64,000 nt of DNA from assembly GCF_018156225.1 (NCBI RefSeq), contig NZ_JAGTAR010000021.1, positions 47,378 to 111,377 on the forward strand, given 5' to 3'. This DNA comes from Carboxylicivirga sediminis (GTDB taxonomy: Bacteria; Bacteroidota; Bacteroidia; Bacteroidales; Marinilabiliaceae). The position numbers and the translations under genes are program-made. The notes beneath the pieces were generated by a model that worked only from the letters and a program-made list of their open reading frames with translations, was not told the DNA's origin and did not search any database. The number at the start of each line of letters is the position of its first letter. Position 1 is the stretch's first letter. Positions 1-9,495 of this stretch are shown here, piece after piece.

Positions 1-1152
1 TCTTCTGTTTTCCCAATCCCGGTAATTTAACAGCTCTATCATAAACTGATGGTTGAGCCTCTCCCATTGGCTGCTTTCCGGCTTATTGACATACGACACG
101 AAAGTTGATTGTGCCTTTTCAATCGCCTTATTAACCAGAAACGCCAAATGGGATTTGATGGCCTTTCGTACTGCTTCCTGCTCACTGAGTTCAAGCTGCG
201 ATGCCAGATGATTATACGCTTCACAATTGTCTAAATTCAGCTCTTTTAAAACAAGATTTCGGCTTTCACTATCGCCTAATATTGACTTTTCATTATCCAG
301 CAAGGCTTCCGCGCTATTAGGATGTTTTTGAACTAACTGATTCGTGAATTCCCGAATCATACCGTGAAACTGGTCATTACTTAAAACAAATGTTTGTAAA
401 CGCATCCTGTATCTTTTTAGTAACAGCTGCGCATACACAACGATTTTGTCCAAGGGAGAGTAGATACTGAGGTTGCCATTCTTTGAGAGCTGATACGGCA
501 AAAGGTTATTCGCAACAAAGGCCTCACGCAAGTCATGGATGGTGTAAAAGCGGTAGTTGCGATTCAACTCCTTAAGTAAATTCTCTACTTTGTACTTCAA
601 TACACGCTGCAGCTCTTCATTAGGTTTCGGCATCTGAAAAGTATCCAGGTTAGGAGGCTCCATAAACTGGGATAAGGCTATGGGATGGCGCAAAACCTGA
701 CCATCCAGGCCTTTAACAATAACCGATTGACTATGCTCGGACTGGTAGAGTTCCAGGTTAAAGGCTTTCAATATATCCAGGTACTCCTGCCGGTTTTCAA
801 TATTGGACTGATTGAGCAGCTTAAACACTTGTTGAACGCCTTCATGCAGATTCGGACTATTGATGGTTGGTATCAGCTGTATTTTATCCAGCTTCGTTTT
901 TGTCGTATCCAATTCATAGCGTTGCTGAAGTCCCTGGATAAACTGATGGACCTTGCGCTTTTCATTATTGTCCTTTATCTTCTTGCTGGTTTTTACATCA
1001 ATGCGTGTAGATACAATATGAAAGTGCGTGCGTTTCAAATCTGCATGCTCGTACACAAAGTATGGATGATGGCCATAGCCCATGTGCTGCATAAAGGTGG
1101 TAGTGAAACGCGGCAAAACTAGGAAAGCTTCATACCCAATGACCGCTAGCAT
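1..1152 (-). CDS. Relaxase/mobilization nuclease, N-terminally truncated and cut by the window edge
   Basis: An open frame of 384 codons runs leftward from an ATG at 1152 off the window edge without a stop. Early in the protein lies the relaxase metal-binding motif H-A-D-x4-H-F-H-I-V, followed by a conserved S-T-R-I-D. This is the three-histidine motif of MOBP-like mobilization nucleases, which nick DNA at oriT. In intact members it sits roughly 100 residues from the N-terminus, after the catalytic tyrosine. Here it is only about 30 residues from the first possible start, and an in-frame stop lies just upstream of that start. The catalytic tyrosine region is therefore missing, and no coding-like sequence was found in the 230 bases upstream in any leftward frame. 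The rest of the protein is charged and helical, as in relaxase C-termini. Identity is fairly sure; activity is unlikely. I read it as the remnant of an integrated mobilizable element whose other genes would lie to the left. Confidence 0.72.
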   Translation of the reverse strand, partial: MLAVIGYEAFLVLPRFTTTFMQHMGYGHHPYFVYEHADLKRTHFHIVSTRIDVKTSKKIKDNNEKRKVHQFIQGLQQRYELDTTKTKLDKIQLIPTINSPNLHEGVQQVFKLLNQSNIENRQEYLDILKAFNLELYQSEHSQSVIVKGLDGQVLRHPIALSQFMEPPNLDTFQMPKPNEELQRVLKYKVENLLKELNRNYRFYTIHDLREAFVANNLLPYQLSKNGNLSIYSPLDKIVVYAQLLLKRYRMRLQTFVLSNDQFHGMIREFTNQLVQKHPNSAEALLDNEKSILGDSESRNLVLKELNLDNCEAYNHLASQLELSEQEAVRKAIKSHLAFLVNKAIEKAQSTFVSYVNKPESSQWERLNHQFMIELLNYRDWENRR

Positions 1153-1260
1153 CCATTAAAAATATCATATCATTTACAATTGTGGTTAATGAGGTTAAAA
1201 CTAGATTCGAATCAAACAATATATTAATTTGTTCTATTTATGAATTAGCCATTATGCATA

Positions 1261-1296
1261 AAAACTGAGAGGCTAATCATACACGATTAACCTCTC
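1261..1296 (-). terminator. Rho-independent terminator of the GH2/sulfatase operon
   Basis: The arms at 1267-1278 and 1285-1296 form a 12-bp stem with one G-T wobble and a 6-base loop. On the minus strand the stem is followed by a short T-rich tract (1264-1261). It lies about 90 bases past the stop of the leftward GH2 gene and before the relaxase fragment, so it should end transcription of that operon. Confidence 0.7.
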
Positions 1297-1384
1297 AATA
1301 TTATAGATAAATCTGTCACTAGACAGAATGCCTTTATATTTTTACCAGAATCTCACCTCCCATCAGAATCCATTTGAATAATCC

Positions 1385-4300
1385 TTATTCCCTGGTAAGT
1401 ACAATTTTTGTAATCATCAAATTAGGTCCAGTTTCCACATTCGATTTCAATACTAATTTCCCATCGTTACTATCCTCTCTCATAACATGGAATTTAACCC
1501 ATTGACCTTCGCCGGAGTGCTTATCAAGTTTCACCTTACGCCCCTCAAAATCAACTATTCCTGTGCGGTTTAGTTTATTCCAGTCATGAAAATGAACATA
1601 CAATGTACCTAATATACCAGCTGGACAATTAATTTGTATTTCCATGTTCTCCCCAAACCAAGCTGAACCAACATCATCTTTCCAAACGCCACCAGCCTTT
1701 ACTTCGTAATCTGCTTTATCAGCCAGTATCACCTCATCAAACTCCCTTTCCCATTTTGAACCTACATCCTCATTTCTCACTTTTGCTGAGGCATTAACAT
1801 ACAGTATTGCATTGTCGAACTCTTCAGGTAGTTCTACTGCTTCAGCCTTTGGCACATATGGCAATAATTGCTGAAGCCACTGATAACTTACCTTATGAGA
1901 TGGGCTAAAATCAACTGAGTTCATATAGTCAAGTAATGACTTTTTTAACTGCTTAGCTACAGGTCGTCGTGAATTCAGATTATAACCACATACTAATAAA
2001 GAACCTTCGCCAACTTTTAGTTCGAAAATAGAACCAATTTTATTATTACGATGAAAATCATCAACTGGTTGCGCAATAGGCTTATACTCAATAGGTAATT
2101 CACTCAAGATAAACCCCTTAGAATCCTTACTGATTGTCTCCCATTGCCAATCGGAATGAAAAGAAGTTGGGAATGAAGTAAAAGCAGGATGTTCATTTTG
2201 TAAAAGCAAACCTAAATTTGTTTTGCCTTGACCAGGAAAGAAAGTTAGTGACCAATACAAAGGATAATAGCCTGCAGTAACTGAAGTCTCACTCACTCCC
2301 AACTGATGCGCTAATAGTAATACTTTCCCGCCTTTATCAAGAACATCCTTCGCAAGCTCGTCAAGCTTAGCTGTCACATAAACGTCGCCCTCCAGGCCCT
2401 TTATTTCTATTTCAGGATATACCCAAATATCCCAACTGTTTCTATACTCTGTTCCTTCCAGGAATATTGAAACTGTAAGCTTTTCAGCCGTATCAAACTC
2501 ATTAAGATTAAAATTTATTTTTCCAAGCTCACTTAATGATCCGATAGAAAACATCCTATTGTTAAACATTCCAGCCTTTATTATTTGACCTGATGAATTT
2601 TTAACTTCCCATAAACAATCAGCAATCAATTCTGAATCGCCATAGTGAGCTAATTGAGCCTTAGCGTCAAATTGCTCACTAGATGACCATACAAATTTCT
2701 TCATTCTTAATAAGGGAACCGTTGTATTAAAATGTTCTTTGAATTTCTTAGGAGTCACAATTCCTTTACTTTCCCAGTTGGCATCCAGCCAACCAATTAG
2801 CGCCTCGCCTTGTCCCTGGTAGTCTTGCATACTTAGCAATTGTACTCCAGCACAGCTTTTTGTACGCAGAAATGATTCCGTTTCGTATTTATACAATAGT
2901 TGATTTAGTGCGCCTGACGCCATTGCAAAATCATAATCCTGGTCTGCAATGCCATTTTTATCAGCCTCCTCTTTAAATTCCATCAAGTTTCTTGCTTTCA
3001 GCACTCCAGTGTACCTCTCTATCTCTTTCCACTGAGGATAAACAGGCCATTGACCAATTTCATGTGCGATAATGGGGATATCCATTTGCGAATAAACATC
3101 TTCAAAATCCCAGTCAGTATGTGCCCCTTTTAAACCCCTTGTTCCACCAACATTCGGAATATAGTGCGTTGCACAATAATCATCCGCTTTGGTAATCGTT
3201 CGAGCTGTAGAAGCTGCATACAGTCTTCTTGTGTCCTTATTCTTTAAGTCTGAGATCCAATGCTCCATGACCTTAAAATCAGAGTTTCCCAACTCATTAC
3301 CAATACAAAACATTGTAAAAGATGGATGATTACCATATACATCGACCACTCGGTTCATTTCTGCCACAACAAAACTATCCCTAACGCTATCGTGCCCTAA
3401 CCCTTTAGGAAATCCTTTTGTATTCATCTCTGGTCTTCCCCTTTCTGTCATATCCTCACTCATCCACCAATCAATCCAGATGGAGGCTTCTGCCTGTAAA
3501 TAAATCCCCACACGATTTGCGGCTCTAAAAGCTGCTTCTGGTGGACACCATGAGTGAAAACGAGCATGATTTAGTCCATAATCTTTATATTTTTGAAATA
3601 TTCTCATCCAATCTTCTAACTCACATGAAACATATCCAGTTTGTGGAAAATGAACACAATCAAGGTTACCCCTTAAAAATATGGGAACATCATTAATTAG
3701 CAAATGCGTCCCATCATGACCCACTTCGCAAAAACCAAACTCTGATTCAACGACATCCTGATTTTTTCCAGCAAGTACCTTCAGTTTTAAGGTATACGTT
3801 TCTGGTGTAAATTCACTCCATTTTTGAAGCTTCCCAGCTACATCCACATTAATATTAAAATCATTAGTACCCGTTACTATGAACTGTTCTGATTCACCTG
3901 ACAATACCAACTCTCCTGTATTTACACTTAAAATTTCATAAGATACGCTAGCTTTTGACTTCAAAGCTGAGTGGAGTTTAACTTTTAGTTCTAATTTATC
4001 TTTACTTAGATCAGAGTATGTTTTAAGCTCTTGTACTTTTATATGGTCATAAGCTTTCATTTCTATTCGCCCTACAATACCATTCCAGATACTTTGTGTA
4101 TACTCCCCATAAGCATGCCCTTTATCACCGATGTTAAATATCATATCATTGTCTACCAGTACCGTTAATTCATGCTCACCTGGCGATAATGTCCCAAGAC
4201 AATGAATATGTGCAGTACCCAATGCATCCTGAACGTCCAATTCTTTTCCATCCACGTATACCTTAGACTGCCACAAGACTCTTTCTAATGTCAATTCTAT

Positions 4301-4606
4301 CTGTTTTCCTTTCCATGCTTTAGGAATAGTAATAGTCCGTGTATACCAGGCTTTGCCTATATATTTATGTGTTGGTGTCAATACCCCAAAATCCGAACCC
4401 TTTGTTTCCAAGCCATAGCCATTCTCAGCCAATGAGCCAGGTAACTTAATCTGGCCTGTTGTCTTGTTTTGTTTACCTGAACCAGCAATAAGTTCATTCG
4501 CGGGGTCAAGTCGAACATTCCAAACTCCTTTTAGATCTATTTTATGCTGTCCATACAAACAACTGCTAATTAACAAGCTTATGATGATTACAAATATTTT
4601 ACTCAT
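1385..4606 (-). CDS. Secreted glycoside hydrolase family 2 enzyme
   Basis: A 1073-residue protein with an N-terminal signal sequence and a lipobox-like Cys (I-S-S-C near residue 16), so probably exported to the periplasm or tethered. The domain order is that of GH2: a jelly-roll sugar-binding domain (about 30-190), an immunoglobulin-like domain (200-300), a TIM-barrel (310-620), then long beta-rich C-terminal domains. The acid/base Glu is in I-G-N-E-L-G (E438) and the likely nucleophile in H-E-I-G-Q-W (E516). The H-E-I-G-Q-W environment differs from LacZ and is seen in a subgroup of Bacteroidota GH2 proteins of uncertain specificity, so I do not name the substrate. It is the last gene of a leftward operon, 22 bases after the DUF5107/TPR gene. 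The context is sulfated-glycan breakdown: it would remove a beta-linked residue after or before the sulfatase acts. Confidence 0.88.
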   Translation of the reverse strand: MSKIFVIIISLLISSCLYGQHKIDLKGVWNVRLDPANELIAGSGKQNKTTGQIKLPGSLAENGYGLETKGSDFGVLTPTHKYIGKAWYTRTITIPKAWKGKQIELTLERVLWQSKVYVDGKELDVQDALGTAHIHCLGTLSPGEHELTVLVDNDMIFNIGDKGHAYGEYTQSIWNGIVGRIEMKAYDHIKVQELKTYSDLSKDKLELKVKLHSALKSKASVSYEILSVNTGELVLSGESEQFIVTGTNDFNINVDVAGKLQKWSEFTPETYTLKLKVLAGKNQDVVESEFGFCEVGHDGTHLLINDVPIFLRGNLDCVHFPQTGYVSCELEDWMRIFQKYKDYGLNHARFHSWCPPEAAFRAANRVGIYLQAEASIWIDWWMSEDMTERGRPEMNTKGFPKGLGHDSVRDSFVVAEMNRVVDVYGNHPSFTMFCIGNELGNSDFKVMEHWISDLKNKDTRRLYAASTARTITKADDYCATHYIPNVGGTRGLKGAHTDWDFEDVYSQMDIPIIAHEIGQWPVYPQWKEIERYTGVLKARNLMEFKEEADKNGIADQDYDFAMASGALNQLLYKYETESFLRTKSCAGVQLLSMQDYQGQGEALIGWLDANWESKGIVTPKKFKEHFNTTVPLLRMKKFVWSSSEQFDAKAQLAHYGDSELIADCLWEVKNSSGQIIKAGMFNNRMFSIGSLSELGKINFNLNEFDTAEKLTVSIFLEGTEYRNSWDIWVYPEIEIKGLEGDVYVTAKLDELAKDVLDKGGKVLLLAHQLGVSETSVTAGYYPLYWSLTFFPGQGKTNLGLLLQNEHPAFTSFPTSFHSDWQWETISKDSKGFILSELPIEYKPIAQPVDDFHRNNKIGSIFELKVGEGSLLVCGYNLNSRRPVAKQLKKSLLDYMNSVDFSPSHKVSYQWLQQLLPYVPKAEAVELPEEFDNAILYVNASAKVRNEDVGSKWEREFDEVILADKADYEVKAGGVWKDDVGSAWFGENMEIQINCPAGILGTLYVHFHDWNKLNRTGIVDFEGRKVKLDKHSGEGQWVKFHVMREDSNDGKLVLKSNVETGPNLMITKIVLTRE

Positions 4607-4628
4607 TGTTTTAACCTTTATCAGTTAT

Positions 4629-7600
4629 TTATAAAAATGTATTAGAATGTGTGAGTGCCCCAATATGCGTAGCATTACCACTTAACACCTGCTCAAAAGC
4701 CGATTTGGCTTTTTCCCGTTCACCAAGCCCCAACTGACCGAGCCCCATAAGATAATAGCAATGTTGTTCATGTCTTTCTTGCATCACATCTTCAAAGATT
4801 AAAAGATCTGGGAGTGAAACCGCAAAATAGTCCATGTTAAAAGGTATAAATAGGTTTTTCTCTCCATATTTTAATAATTTATTAAACCTTCCCCTACCCT
4901 GGTTAAAATCACCAAGTTTTATGAGGGCCAAACCCTGGTAGAAGATCTTATCAGGTTGTTGATCGTTATAGTACATAGCAGCTGCAGGCTCTGTTAGTCC
5001 TTCGGCTGCCCTTTGCCATGCTTTTTTTGCACTTATCAAGTCTCCAAGTAAATCATACGCACATCCCAACCAATAATCAATATCATTTTCCTGAGCACCT
5101 GGCAATTTACCTTCTCCCAGGTTAACAGGGTATATTCGAGTGGCATTTAAATGCTCAATAGCCAGAGTGGCATTCCCCCTGATTATCTCTCTCTTTGCAA
5201 GTTCAACATGGCTGAACACAAACTGGCTCGTTACTTTTCCTTCGCCTCCTTCCCATGGATGGAACTGACGGTTCATAATGAGTTCCAGAGCCTTTTGATG
5301 TTCTCCTAATACGTTATACAAAGTGGCCATCTCGAGGTATAAATCGTCTCTTTGCCTAACTAATTCAGGGTACTTTAATAGTATTTCCAATCGCTCTGCT
5401 GGCGATTGATTGAGTTTTTTGTTTAGCTGATCTAACTCCATTAATACCCTGGCGTCTTTGGTATTTAGTTCAAAAGCCCTTTTAAGAGACTTAACGGCCA
5501 GCTGCCTTTCACCTAATTTATTAAAATAGGCTAAAGCAAGGTTTCGGTGCACAATTGGAAATGCTTCGTCCAGTTGACGGGACTCTTCCCAACATTGAAT
5601 AGCCTCATCATACTGCCGCGCCGCATACCAATAGTTACCCATATAGTAATAAGCCTTGGCATCATCTGGATTAACACTTACTGCATGCTGTAATGCTAAA
5701 AGTTCCTCTGGTCGATTTGGAAAACAATAATCCGGTTTAGCATTTAGAGCTAAACCATATGTTGATTTTGCATCATCTATATGGCCTCCCTTCATTAGGA
5801 AATAGCCCTTAAAATACAAGGCCATAGGATAAACATCTTGTTTAGTCGCATTGATATAAACAGAAAGAAATTCATTTGCCTCGTCCCATCTGCCTGCCAT
5901 AGCATAATCGAGCGAAAACTCGATAAAACTATGAACATTACTGCGCATTAATTCGCACAACTGTTCAAGTACAGAATCATCATTTAATAGCAGGTACCTC
6001 TCATATAATACCCCGTAATTGAATTGATCCATGGCCAAAGATTCCTCTACAGCCTTTAAAGCATCTTCTTTCTTATTCAGAAGACGTAGCAACATTATCT
6101 TTAAATGACGTGCCTTTTGATTTAACCAGTTGCGCCACAATGACCTATTAGTTAATTCCAGCGCCTTAGTGTAATTCCCCTGTTCTGCATCAATAAGAGC
6201 CGCATTAAAAAAACCACTATCTTGCCAGGCTGCGTTCCAGGTCGATTTATAAAAAGCACTATAGGCTTCTTTATTATCCCCTTGCATACGCAAACAATAG
6301 CCTAAGTTAAAATAAGGTTCTCCGTCATAGGGATTTGGATTTCGCTCCGTAAGTGTATCTATGGCCTTTCTAAAATACACCTCGGCCTGCTTATACTGTC
6401 CTCTTCGCATTAACCATAATCCCATCGCATTATTACAACGTACATCTCCAGGTTCTCTTTTTAAAGCTTCCTGGTAATAATCAATCGGATTATAAGTTGC
6501 ATGACGGTATTGTTCAAGATGCAGCCCTCTTAAAAATAATTGCTCAACAGATTGAATATCTTTAGGATCCCTGGCTGGTTTTGCGGGCTCAGGTATGGGC
6601 TTTAACACTTCCTGTTCCGGTTGCCATTCTACCAATATTGATCCCTTATTATCCTGTACAGAAACACGAATATCAGGATTGACAGTTACTGACTCTAATA
6701 ATTGTTCATAACTGTCTTTGGGAGACAGATCTAATACATCTTGAAGAATTATCTCATCTCTCCTCTTTACTGTTACTACTACATCATTATATTCACCAGT
6801 AACGTAAACCTTTAACCTTGTGTTTTCATTAACGGTTTCCAGGTTTAATAAAGCTTCTTTTGTGGCGTTTTTTACAACTCCCAAATCACGATATGGCATA
6901 AAATACTGGCTAAAGCTTTTTTCTTCATAAGGCTGTAGCCACGAAAAATCAGGTTGATTATCAGTATATACACCGCACATTAACTCAATATATGGCCCAT
7001 CTTCATCTGTCAGGTTACGATCCCATGCCTGTCCAAAGTCTCCATTACCCCAGGTCCATTGCTTTTTCCCCGGGGATACATGATGATCTGCCACATGCAA
7101 TAAACCGCCTTTGGAATCATTCTCATATCCTCCTACAAAGTCATATTTGGAGGCAATAGCCATATAACTGGTAGGAACTGGAATATTTTTATACCTCGAA
7201 ATATCAACCCCGGCAGAATAATCTACTTTATAATAGGTACCAGTAGCTATCGGAAAGCTGGACACATCTCGCTTCCCATGATCAAAAACAGCATTAACAT
7301 CTGGCGGAAAGACCGATTGATAGTCTTCATTGACCTTTACTGCAGGGTTAGCCCACCAAAGAAAGGTTTGAGGGTGTGGTGTCCGGTTATAGAGTTTAAC
7401 CTTTATTTCCAGATAAGCCTTATCTGGATGCAAAGTAAACCCAGCCATTCCCTTTGTCCTGGTCATCCGTTCAACCTCACTGCACCAAACAGTCACACTT
7501 CCATCTTCATTATTTTCAATACAAGAATCTACAGCCTCATAGGTTGATGGACGGTGATGCTGAGGCCAGTTAAACTCAATACCCCCTGATATCCAAGGAC

Positions 7601-7925
7601 CTGTGAGGCCAACTAACGCAGGTTTTATCACCTGATTATAATAAACAAAATGGCGCTGCTTGATTTTATCATATGCCATTTGCACCCGCCCCCCTAACTC
7701 AGGTAGGATCATTATTTTTAGATATTTATTCTCAAGATAAACAGCATTCCATTCTTTATCTTTTTTCTTATCTTCAATTTTTTCTATAACCGGATATGGA
7801 TAGACAACACCGCTACTCCCCTGATAAACTCTCTTCTCAAGGAAAATTGGATTTTTTTCTGGCTCCCCAACTTCATAGGTAGGGATAATTACTTTTTGGC
7901 TCCAGGCCTTTACAGCTTTTTCCAT
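4629..7925 (-). CDS. DUF5107 domain protein with tetratricopeptide repeats
   Basis: A 1098-residue protein without a signal peptide, so probably cytoplasmic. Residues 1-400 form a beta-rich domain of the DUF5107 type, resembling the galactose-mutarotase-like fold: it opens with Y-P-Y-P and contains G-G-R-V, G-G-I-E-F-N-W-P-Q-H-H-R-P and W-T-W-G-N-G-D-F-G. Residues about 460-1090 are a long chain of TPR helices (repeats such as D-V-R-C-N-N-A-M-G-L-W and K-A-Y-Y-Y-M-G-N). DUF5107-TPR proteins recur in Bacteroidota carbohydrate clusters. They are often suspected of acting on sugars, but I know of no firmly established reaction for this protein. It sits 115 bases after the sulfatase and 22 bases before the GH2 enzyme in the same operon. 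The conserved aromatic and His residues suggest carbohydrate binding or catalysis; the TPR part suggests a protein partner or self-assembly. Confidence 0.8.
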   Translation of the reverse strand: MEKAVKAWSQKVIIPTYEVGEPEKNPIFLEKRVYQGSSGVVYPYPVIEKIEDKKKDKEWNAVYLENKYLKIMILPELGGRVQMAYDKIKQRHFVYYNQVIKPALVGLTGPWISGGIEFNWPQHHRPSTYEAVDSCIENNEDGSVTVWCSEVERMTRTKGMAGFTLHPDKAYLEIKVKLYNRTPHPQTFLWWANPAVKVNEDYQSVFPPDVNAVFDHGKRDVSSFPIATGTYYKVDYSAGVDISRYKNIPVPTSYMAIASKYDFVGGYENDSKGGLLHVADHHVSPGKKQWTWGNGDFGQAWDRNLTDEDGPYIELMCGVYTDNQPDFSWLQPYEEKSFSQYFMPYRDLGVVKNATKEALLNLETVNENTRLKVYVTGEYNDVVVTVKRRDEIILQDVLDLSPKDSYEQLLESVTVNPDIRVSVQDNKGSILVEWQPEQEVLKPIPEPAKPARDPKDIQSVEQLFLRGLHLEQYRHATYNPIDYYQEALKREPGDVRCNNAMGLWLMRRGQYKQAEVYFRKAIDTLTERNPNPYDGEPYFNLGYCLRMQGDNKEAYSAFYKSTWNAAWQDSGFFNAALIDAEQGNYTKALELTNRSLWRNWLNQKARHLKIMLLRLLNKKEDALKAVEESLAMDQFNYGVLYERYLLLNDDSVLEQLCELMRSNVHSFIEFSLDYAMAGRWDEANEFLSVYINATKQDVYPMALYFKGYFLMKGGHIDDAKSTYGLALNAKPDYCFPNRPEELLALQHAVSVNPDDAKAYYYMGNYWYAARQYDEAIQCWEESRQLDEAFPIVHRNLALAYFNKLGERQLAVKSLKRAFELNTKDARVLMELDQLNKKLNQSPAERLEILLKYPELVRQRDDLYLEMATLYNVLGEHQKALELIMNRQFHPWEGGEGKVTSQFVFSHVELAKREIIRGNATLAIEHLNATRIYPVNLGEGKLPGAQENDIDYWLGCAYDLLGDLISAKKAWQRAAEGLTEPAAAMYYNDQQPDKIFYQGLALIKLGDFNQGRGRFNKLLKYGEKNLFIPFNMDYFAVSLPDLLIFEDVMQERHEQHCYYLMGLGQLGLGEREKAKSAFEQVLSGNATHIGALTHSNTFL

Positions 7926-8040
7926 TACAATACTATTTTCACTGACTCAAATTTGTATAACTCACATCTGAATCTATTCAATCACATACATTTAGACATC
8001 AACTCATTTAATCTAATACCGAATTAAACCCAAAGACTTC

Positions 8041-9495
8041 TCATCTGATTTTCGCCTTCCAGTTTTCATATTCTCTGCGCAACTCTTCTAATTTGGCTTT
8101 ATTAATGTCTGCAAGATTATTCCGTTCTCCAGGATCTTCCTCCAAATTGTACAGATATATGCCTGCATCGATATTTATGGTTCTAAAGTGATTATCCTTT
8201 TTTACAACATGTATTTTCCATTTTCCTTTACGAACAGCCCACTCATTGCCCGTATCCCATACAAGCACTTTGTGGTGTTCTTTAGTTGGATCAGTAAGAA
8301 GAGAAAGTAAATCAACTCCATCCACATCTAAAGTATCAAGTATTGGTGAATCGAATGCTGAAAGGCAAGTCGGTAAAATATCCAGATGTGAGACTGGCGT
8401 ATTAATAACTGTTTTACCACTCAGTTTTTCACCCCAACACATCGTAAAAACTGTTCGAATACCTCCTTCTTTCAGAATATACTTATGGCCGTATAAAATA
8501 CCATTATTCGCATATGTATTTTGAGATCCACCATTATCAGAAATAAAAAAGATTAATGTATTTTCTTTCTTTCCGGAAGCATTAAGTGCATCCAACACCT
8601 TTCCAATATTATCATCCAGACACGCTAGATTAGCTAAATAACGTAGTCTCCCCACAGGGTCCTCCTGACCTCTCCAGCAGTTACGCGCATGGTATTCCAT
8701 AAAGCTTTCCTTCGCAGGCTCCCAATCTGGAAATTTTTCTATTCCAAAACGTTTCAAATATCTATCAGGCACCTGATAAATAGGATGATGTACGGCGTTA
8801 AATGCTAATTCGATAAAAAAAGGACGTTCATCTGAATGATAAATTTGCTTAACAGCTTCATCACCGAAAACATCTGTTGTATATCCATCAAAATCTTCTT
8901 GTTGGTTATTTCTCCATAATGGCCCATATTGCGACATTCGATCATCTTCACTATCCAGCACCCAATTATCTTCTTCTGTTAACCTGAAATAATCATGGCG
9001 ATGAGCGCAAAATCCAAGAAATTCTTCATACCCATGATTTAATGGAAACTCACGATAACTCATTGGGTCCTTAATTTCTTGGTTATTATCAAGAATATCT
9101 GCGTAATGGGTTTTTCCAATTTTAATACATCTGTATCCTTCTAACTTAAGCATCTCCGGGAGCGTTTTTTGCGACACGGGAAAAATATTACCTCCATAAT
9201 AGTATGTTCCCCACCTCTCTTGATATACCCCCGTAATAATACCTTGCCGTGAAGCATCACACACAGGAGCAGTGGCATAAGCATTTGTAAAACGCACCCC
9301 TTCATCTGCAATTTTATCCATATTAGGGGTATAAACATCTTTGCTTCCACCATAGGCTCCATAATCAGCATACCCTTGATCATCTGTTATAATCAACAGA
9401 ATATTAGGCCGTTCAATTCTCCTTTCGACAATACAGCTCATGCACAAAATGGCTGTTAATAAATTAACTACAGTTTTAATCATTAGCAATCTCAT
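8041..9495 (-). CDS. S1-family sulfatase (formylglycine-dependent), lipoprotein signal
   Basis: A 484-residue arylsulfatase-like enzyme that removes sulfate esters from a glycan. The activation motif C-D-A-S-R (C79), followed by G-I-I-T-G, is the Cys-type formylglycine site, with Ala in place of the commoner Pro. The metal site begins at I-T-D-D-Q-G (about 36-41), and a C-terminal F-I-S-D-N-G-G carries the second metal ligands. The N-terminus has a hydrophobic stretch ending in C-M-S-C, which fits a lipoprotein signal and a periplasmic or outer-membrane location. The start overlaps the stop of the upstream MFS gene (ATGA), showing translational coupling; a second Met at residue 5 is an alternative start. 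A formylglycine-generating enzyme is needed but is not in this window. The sulfatase subfamily and exact substrate cannot be read from sequence alone. Confidence 0.92.
   Translation of the reverse strand: MRLLMIKTVVNLLTAILCMSCIVERRIERPNILLIITDDQGYADYGAYGGSKDVYTPNMDKIADEGVRFTNAYATAPVCDASRQGIITGVYQERWGTYYYGGNIFPVSQKTLPEMLKLEGYRCIKIGKTHYADILDNNQEIKDPMSYREFPLNHGYEEFLGFCAHRHDYFRLTEEDNWVLDSEDDRMSQYGPLWRNNQQEDFDGYTTDVFGDEAVKQIYHSDERPFFIELAFNAVHHPIYQVPDRYLKRFGIEKFPDWEPAKESFMEYHARNCWRGQEDPVGRLRYLANLACLDDNIGKVLDALNASGKKENTLIFFISDNGGSQNTYANNGILYGHKYILKEGGIRTVFTMCWGEKLSGKTVINTPVSHLDILPTCLSAFDSPILDTLDVDGVDLLSLLTDPTKEHHKVLVWDTGNEWAVRKGKWKIHVVKKDNHFRTINIDAGIYLYNLEEDPGERNNLADINKAKLEELRREYENWKAKIR

Noticed and set aside
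685..1122. Rightward 145-codon open frame
   Set aside because: It is antisense to the relaxase fragment, whose minus-strand frame carries the conserved His motif and stays open for 384 codons.
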